64,000 bases of DNA from NCBI RefSeq assembly GCF_009727055.1, contig NC_052351.1, forward strand, positions 56,001,422 through 56,065,421, read 5' to 3'. The position numbers were made by a program, and so were the translations under genes. Of this stretch, positions 60,196-64,000 are shown one piece after another. The stretch comes from Benincasa hispida (Eukaryota > Streptophyta > Magnoliopsida > Cucurbitales > Cucurbitaceae). The first letter of the stretch is position 1; every line of letters begins with the position of its first letter. The notes under the pieces are model-generated. The model ran no database searches and had not been told where the DNA came from. It worked only from the letters and a program-made list of their open reading frames with translations.

Positions 60196-63100
60196 GCTGA
60201 TAAAATTCAAACAAATTCTAATTATCAAATTGTAACTAAATCCAAAATCAAATTTTAGCAAAAGTAATAATGTACTCATAACCATTATTTATTTGTAACG
60301 ATATTTTAGTGAGTCAGAATATGTGCTACCGAGGGGCAGTCAGATACTCCATCACTAAAACAAACAATTTTGACCAAACACTATCCTTGATATAACTCTT
60401 ATTCCTATTGTCTCCGGAATAACTCTTATTCCTATAGTCGTTTGGTTATCGTTTTCGGCCAAGTTCTTTACTAACAACTTAGTAATTCTTGTAAGTGTGA
60501 CCCGCCATTTTCAGATCCTATAGGACGGTATGAATTTTCCTCCGAAATAGAAGACAACTTCCAAGACGGAACTATAAGGCCGTATTCATTTTACTGAAGC
60601 CTGTGTTGTTCCGAATCCTATGTTACAACCCTCCGAGGGGATAGCCATCGCTAAACGACTAGTAAAGGGCCGCCTAAAGTAAACCAACAGGTGCAACATA
60701 GGAATCTCACGGTTCAAACTAATGGAAGAGACCGTAGGATATATTGACACATGTTCTTCACCTACTTACTATGAACTACTTCCTCCGTTTACCTTGATAT
60801 TGCAAAACACTCTCCGAAGGGAGGTCAATCCCAGGGTGACATGAAGCGTCATATGAATCTCACGGTGTAAACTATGTGGAGACGTGGTAGTTGAAATCTA
60901 TTTATCGTATAATAGACTTATATTTGAACAACTTCCTTTTATTCACCGAAATCTAGATTTAAGCTAAAAAATACTTTTCAAAGGGAGGTCACTCCTAGGG
61001 TGACACGAAGTACCTCTTAAATCTGGATTGTGAACTCTTAGAGACGTGAGAGCTAAAAATAACGTATCATATATGTTATTAATCTCCTACTGAAGTTTTC
61101 TGATAAATCTATCATATAGAAGTTATTAAACTACCACTGAAGTGTTCTATTTGGGTATATTTATACTTAGGTTCTTTTCGGCTAATAAAAAAACCCTAAG
61201 TGTATGTGGTTTATCCAAGTATAACTCTTATACTTGGACTTTAACCTACGATCTCTAGGTGATAAACCATTTTATTACCTCACATCACTCACGTATGCTC
61301 ATAAAATCGGTTACCAACGCTCAATAATTCAGCCATAATCCCCAGGTAGGAGGTGTTTCGTAACTCGTCAACTTAAGTACCCCCAGCCTTAGACAGGATT
61401 ATATACTGGTTGAGTTTGTAACCAAGGTTTTATAAGTTTTAACAATTAAAATAGGTGGTCAACCTACGTGAGCATGTAGCTGTTGTTTATGGATTTTAAA
61501 TGTCTAACCCAATTTTATAACAACTTATAAAACTTTAGATATGCTATTCATCCATAACATACATGAGGCATTCAAATTTAATATAACATTTATATTAAAT
61601 ACAAGAAACCCTAACATGCATACTATATATTATAACAATTATAACATACTTTCAATGCATGTTACATGCTTTCTATGTTGGGATTTTAAATCTAAATGGC
61701 ATACTATATGCACATACAAGACTTATTTAATTATAACATACATCAAATGCATAAATAATTAAACATAGACTGATATGGTTTTAGTTTTGGCAAAACCAAG
61801 CAAACAGAAGCCTAACTATTACGAAACAGTTTCGAACCGCTCCTGGGCCACTCGAACTGCTGCAAAACGAACTCAAGTAGCTTGAACCGGACCCAAACTG
61901 TCTAAACCAAACCAGCCAAGTCTGAACTGGACCAGCCAAGAACTATTCGAAACTGAACCAGACCAGACCACAAGAGAACCGGTCAAACCGACAGCCCTTG
62001 CACATGTTCAACATCTCATTAAGTCTCATCATTTAGCAATGACGACCATCGTCTAGCGTGTTGCTAGATCATTTAGTAAATCCTTGATTGTTTAGTGGCA
62101 CAAAAGGTAAATGATCGTTTAATGCCATCACATAGCATTCAACGCATTGCCCAGCTGCGACACAAAGGTATGTGATCGCGTAGTTCTATCATATAGCAAC
62201 TCGTCGCATCACCTAACTCCCGCATAAAGGTAAACGATTGCGTAGTGCTATCGCATAGCAACTTGACGCATCGCCTAGCTCCTGCATAGAGGTAAATGAT
62301 CGCGTAGTGCTATTGCATAGCAACTTGACGCATTGTTTAGCTCCCAATCAAAGATAAACGATCGAAGTAGGCGATCGCTCAAGGCTATCGTATAACTCTT
62401 CATCACTATCACTTAGTTCTATCGTATAGAACCAAACGATCGCTTAACACCATCGTCTATCACTGCACGTCATCGTTTTGTATCCATCGTAGCTTAAACA
62501 ATTGCTTAGCTCCATCATATAGAACATCATTGCATCGCTCAGGATCGTAGGTAAGCGATTTGTTTAGTTCCATTGCATAGAAACTTTAACGCATTGCTTA
62601 GCACTATGTCTACACGATCGCTTAGCTTCGTATCTAATTGATCGCTCAGTGCTATCGCGTATCAATTCATCACATCACTTAGCGCACATTGTTGCTAAAC
62701 GATCGCATTGTACCATTGTATAGTAAATTCAACGTATCGTTTAGTTCCCATGCCAAAGCGATCGCTTAATGCTATCGTATAGCAAATTGAACGCATCTTT
62801 TAGCTCCCACAGGTACACGATCGTCTAGCGTTCAACATCACAACAACCAGTGCCCATTGCTATATGATCGTCTAGCTGTTCTTCACATCGTGTAGCATTT
62901 AGAGCTAGACGATCTGTTAGCAACTGGAACCACAACGACGATAAGAACAGAGGTTGATTTTCTGGAACTGCAACTCGGCCTCTTCACTTGTTTTTTCGAT
63001 TTACAACTTAATTTCAACTCTAATGACTCTAAATAAATTACAGACTCTTGGGAACACATTAAAGCTCATCAAGAAAGAGCCAATTACAAATTGAAATGAG

Positions 63101-63215
63101 AAATTAAAGTGAATTAAATAGCCAAAATTCAAAAACCATATTAGTGCACCAGTTTTATATTTTTCATATAAAACACCCACCAAACAAAAATTAAACCGAA
63201 TTGAATGCTTATTAT
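60196..63215 (-). other. Leader of copia C (noncoding)
   Basis: About 3 kb between primer site and gag start. It is collinear with the leaders of A, D and E except for the expanded array at 62030-62930. The first ~200 bases after the primer site match those of element E. No reliable coding frame. Confidence 0.75.
62030..62930. repeat. ~61-bp degenerate tandem array rich in GATCG words
   Basis: Recurrent units such as 'gatcgcgtagtgctatcg' followed by 'catagcaacttgacgcat' and 'cgcctagctcccgcataaa'. Unit starts at about 62172, 62233 and 62295 give a 61-62 bp period. Later units are more diverged (62340-62930). Confidence 0.8.
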
Positions 63216-63227
63216 GCTCTGATACCA
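63216..63227 (-). other. Primer-binding site of copia C
   Basis: The minus strand reads TGGTATCAGAGC, the perfect 12-base complement of the plant initiator tRNA-Met 3' end, two bases inside the 5' LTR. Confidence 0.9.
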
Positions 63228-63229
63228 AT

Positions 63230-64000
63230 TGTAGAATTGTATCAATAGCAGTGATAGCACAAGGATCATCTAAGCACTCACATTCACTAATTTTGGCATA
63301 ATATAAAGCATGCTTCTGCAGAAAAATGGGTTTCAAGACATACCTCTTGTAGAACTTCTTCAAAGCTCTTTCTTCAGCTGCAATCTTCTCCACATCTTGT
63401 TGTAGACCACCTCAAGATCTTCCCCACTATTCTCTTGGTGCTCTAGATTGAGTTATGGGACTCAAAACAAGCTTGAATCAAGGGATGAAGGAGAAAAGCT
63501 CACTACTGCAACCTTGTTGAAGAACCTTTCTTCAAACTAGGTTTTCTCTGAAAACTCTTTTAATTGCATGACCAATTTTCACTCCAATCTCTTCATTATA
63601 TTGCAAATAAACATGAAAAGAGAAGAGTTGCATGAATTGCAGCTCATGCTAGGTGAAGACAAGGCCAAGATATTGCAATATGTTTGAACTAGTTCAAAGA
63701 TGGATAATGGAAAAAACCATTTTTCCATTTTGTATTTTTGTTTTCCAATTTTTCCAATATTATCTAAAAATCAAAATTTTATTTTATAAATCTATTTTGA
63801 TTTTAAAAATGAAAATTTAATTAATTTCATAAATTAATTATTAAATAAAACTTAATTAATTTAATATCAAATATTAAATTAATTTTAACACATATCCATC
63901 TTTATATATTTAAATCATATTTAAATATATAAATTCTCTTATTCTGTTTAATTCTAAATTTAAACATAATTATATCTCATATAATCACTAATTCTCTTAA
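63230..64000 (-). repeat. 5' LTR of copia C, partial
   Basis: Begins on the plus strand TGTAGAATTGTATCAATAGC and matches 56093 onward with scattered substitutions and small indels to the window end. About 1.1 kb should lie outside. Confidence 0.87.

Larger units (their letters stand above)
56093..64000 (-). mobile_element. Ty1/copia retrotransposon C, internally deleted; 5' LTR runs off the window
   Basis: 3' LTR 56093-57941, coding remnant 58060-60195, leader 60196-63215, intact primer site 63216-63227, 5' LTR from 63230. The LTRs agree closely over the visible ~770 bp (I estimate around 94-95% by eye). Most of gag, the integrase core and part of RNase H are deleted, so it could only move with proteins from another element. 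It is inserted in copia B. Confidence 0.87.

Noticed and set aside
62030..62930. CRISPR-like repeat array
   Set aside because: Repeats are degenerate and contiguous with no unique spacers; eukaryotic retrotransposon leader.

Overview
This window reads as plant nuclear DNA, probably from a cucurbit. It is AT-rich and has no intact host gene that I can recognise. Almost all of it is nested, decayed transposable elements. The cucurbit assignment is an inference: the Ty1/copia polyproteins look like the gag-pol family that is abundant in melon-type genomes. Every long reading frame is broken by stops or frameshifts, or is internally deleted.

Layout. 1-1375: end of a copia LTR (family LTR-II, minus). 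1757-4113: decayed multi-exon DUF1985-type gene, cut by a copia LTR fragment (4114-4440). 4441-6680: AT-rich DNA with a ~230 bp tandem duplication. 6689-20857: one hAT transposon with a perfect 8-bp target-site duplication (TSD). Its transposase gene is split by copia element A (8482-18405, minus) and by a gypsy-like LTR (19348 to ~20660). 21556-22640: copia LTR fragment. 23057-29503: copia element D (plus), followed by a second gypsy-like LTR (to 31189). 32571-32605: a sequencing-library junction adapter, so the assembly is probably artificially joined there. Right of it lies organelle-like DNA with a piece of a type-B DNA polymerase of the mitochondrial-plasmid kind. 35118-41520: CACTA transposon remnant, interrupted by copia element E (35532-40892), which itself carries a solo LTR (37671-39632). 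41785-44335: copia fragments. 44336-48482: truncated Ty3/gypsy Athila-type element (gag, protease, primer site, 5' LTR; minus). 48483-56092: copia element B (minus), split by a gypsy-like solo LTR (51011-55881) that contains a copia solo LTR (52528-54586). 56093-64000: copia element C (minus), with its 5' LTR running off the window.

The order of events can be read from the nesting. Several insertions are proven by TSDs: hAT 8 bp perfect; gypsy solo LTR 5 bp perfect with the interrupted reading frame rejoining exactly; copia solo LTR at 37671 5 bp perfect; two more 4 of 5. No tRNA, rRNA or CRISPR was seen, and nothing qualifies as a convincing new cellular system. The most notable points are the library adapter, the DNA polymerase relic, repeated loss of the zinc-knuckle part of gag in three of four copia copies, fast-changing tandem arrays in leaders and LTRs, and an LTR hairpin with a compensatory base-pair change.
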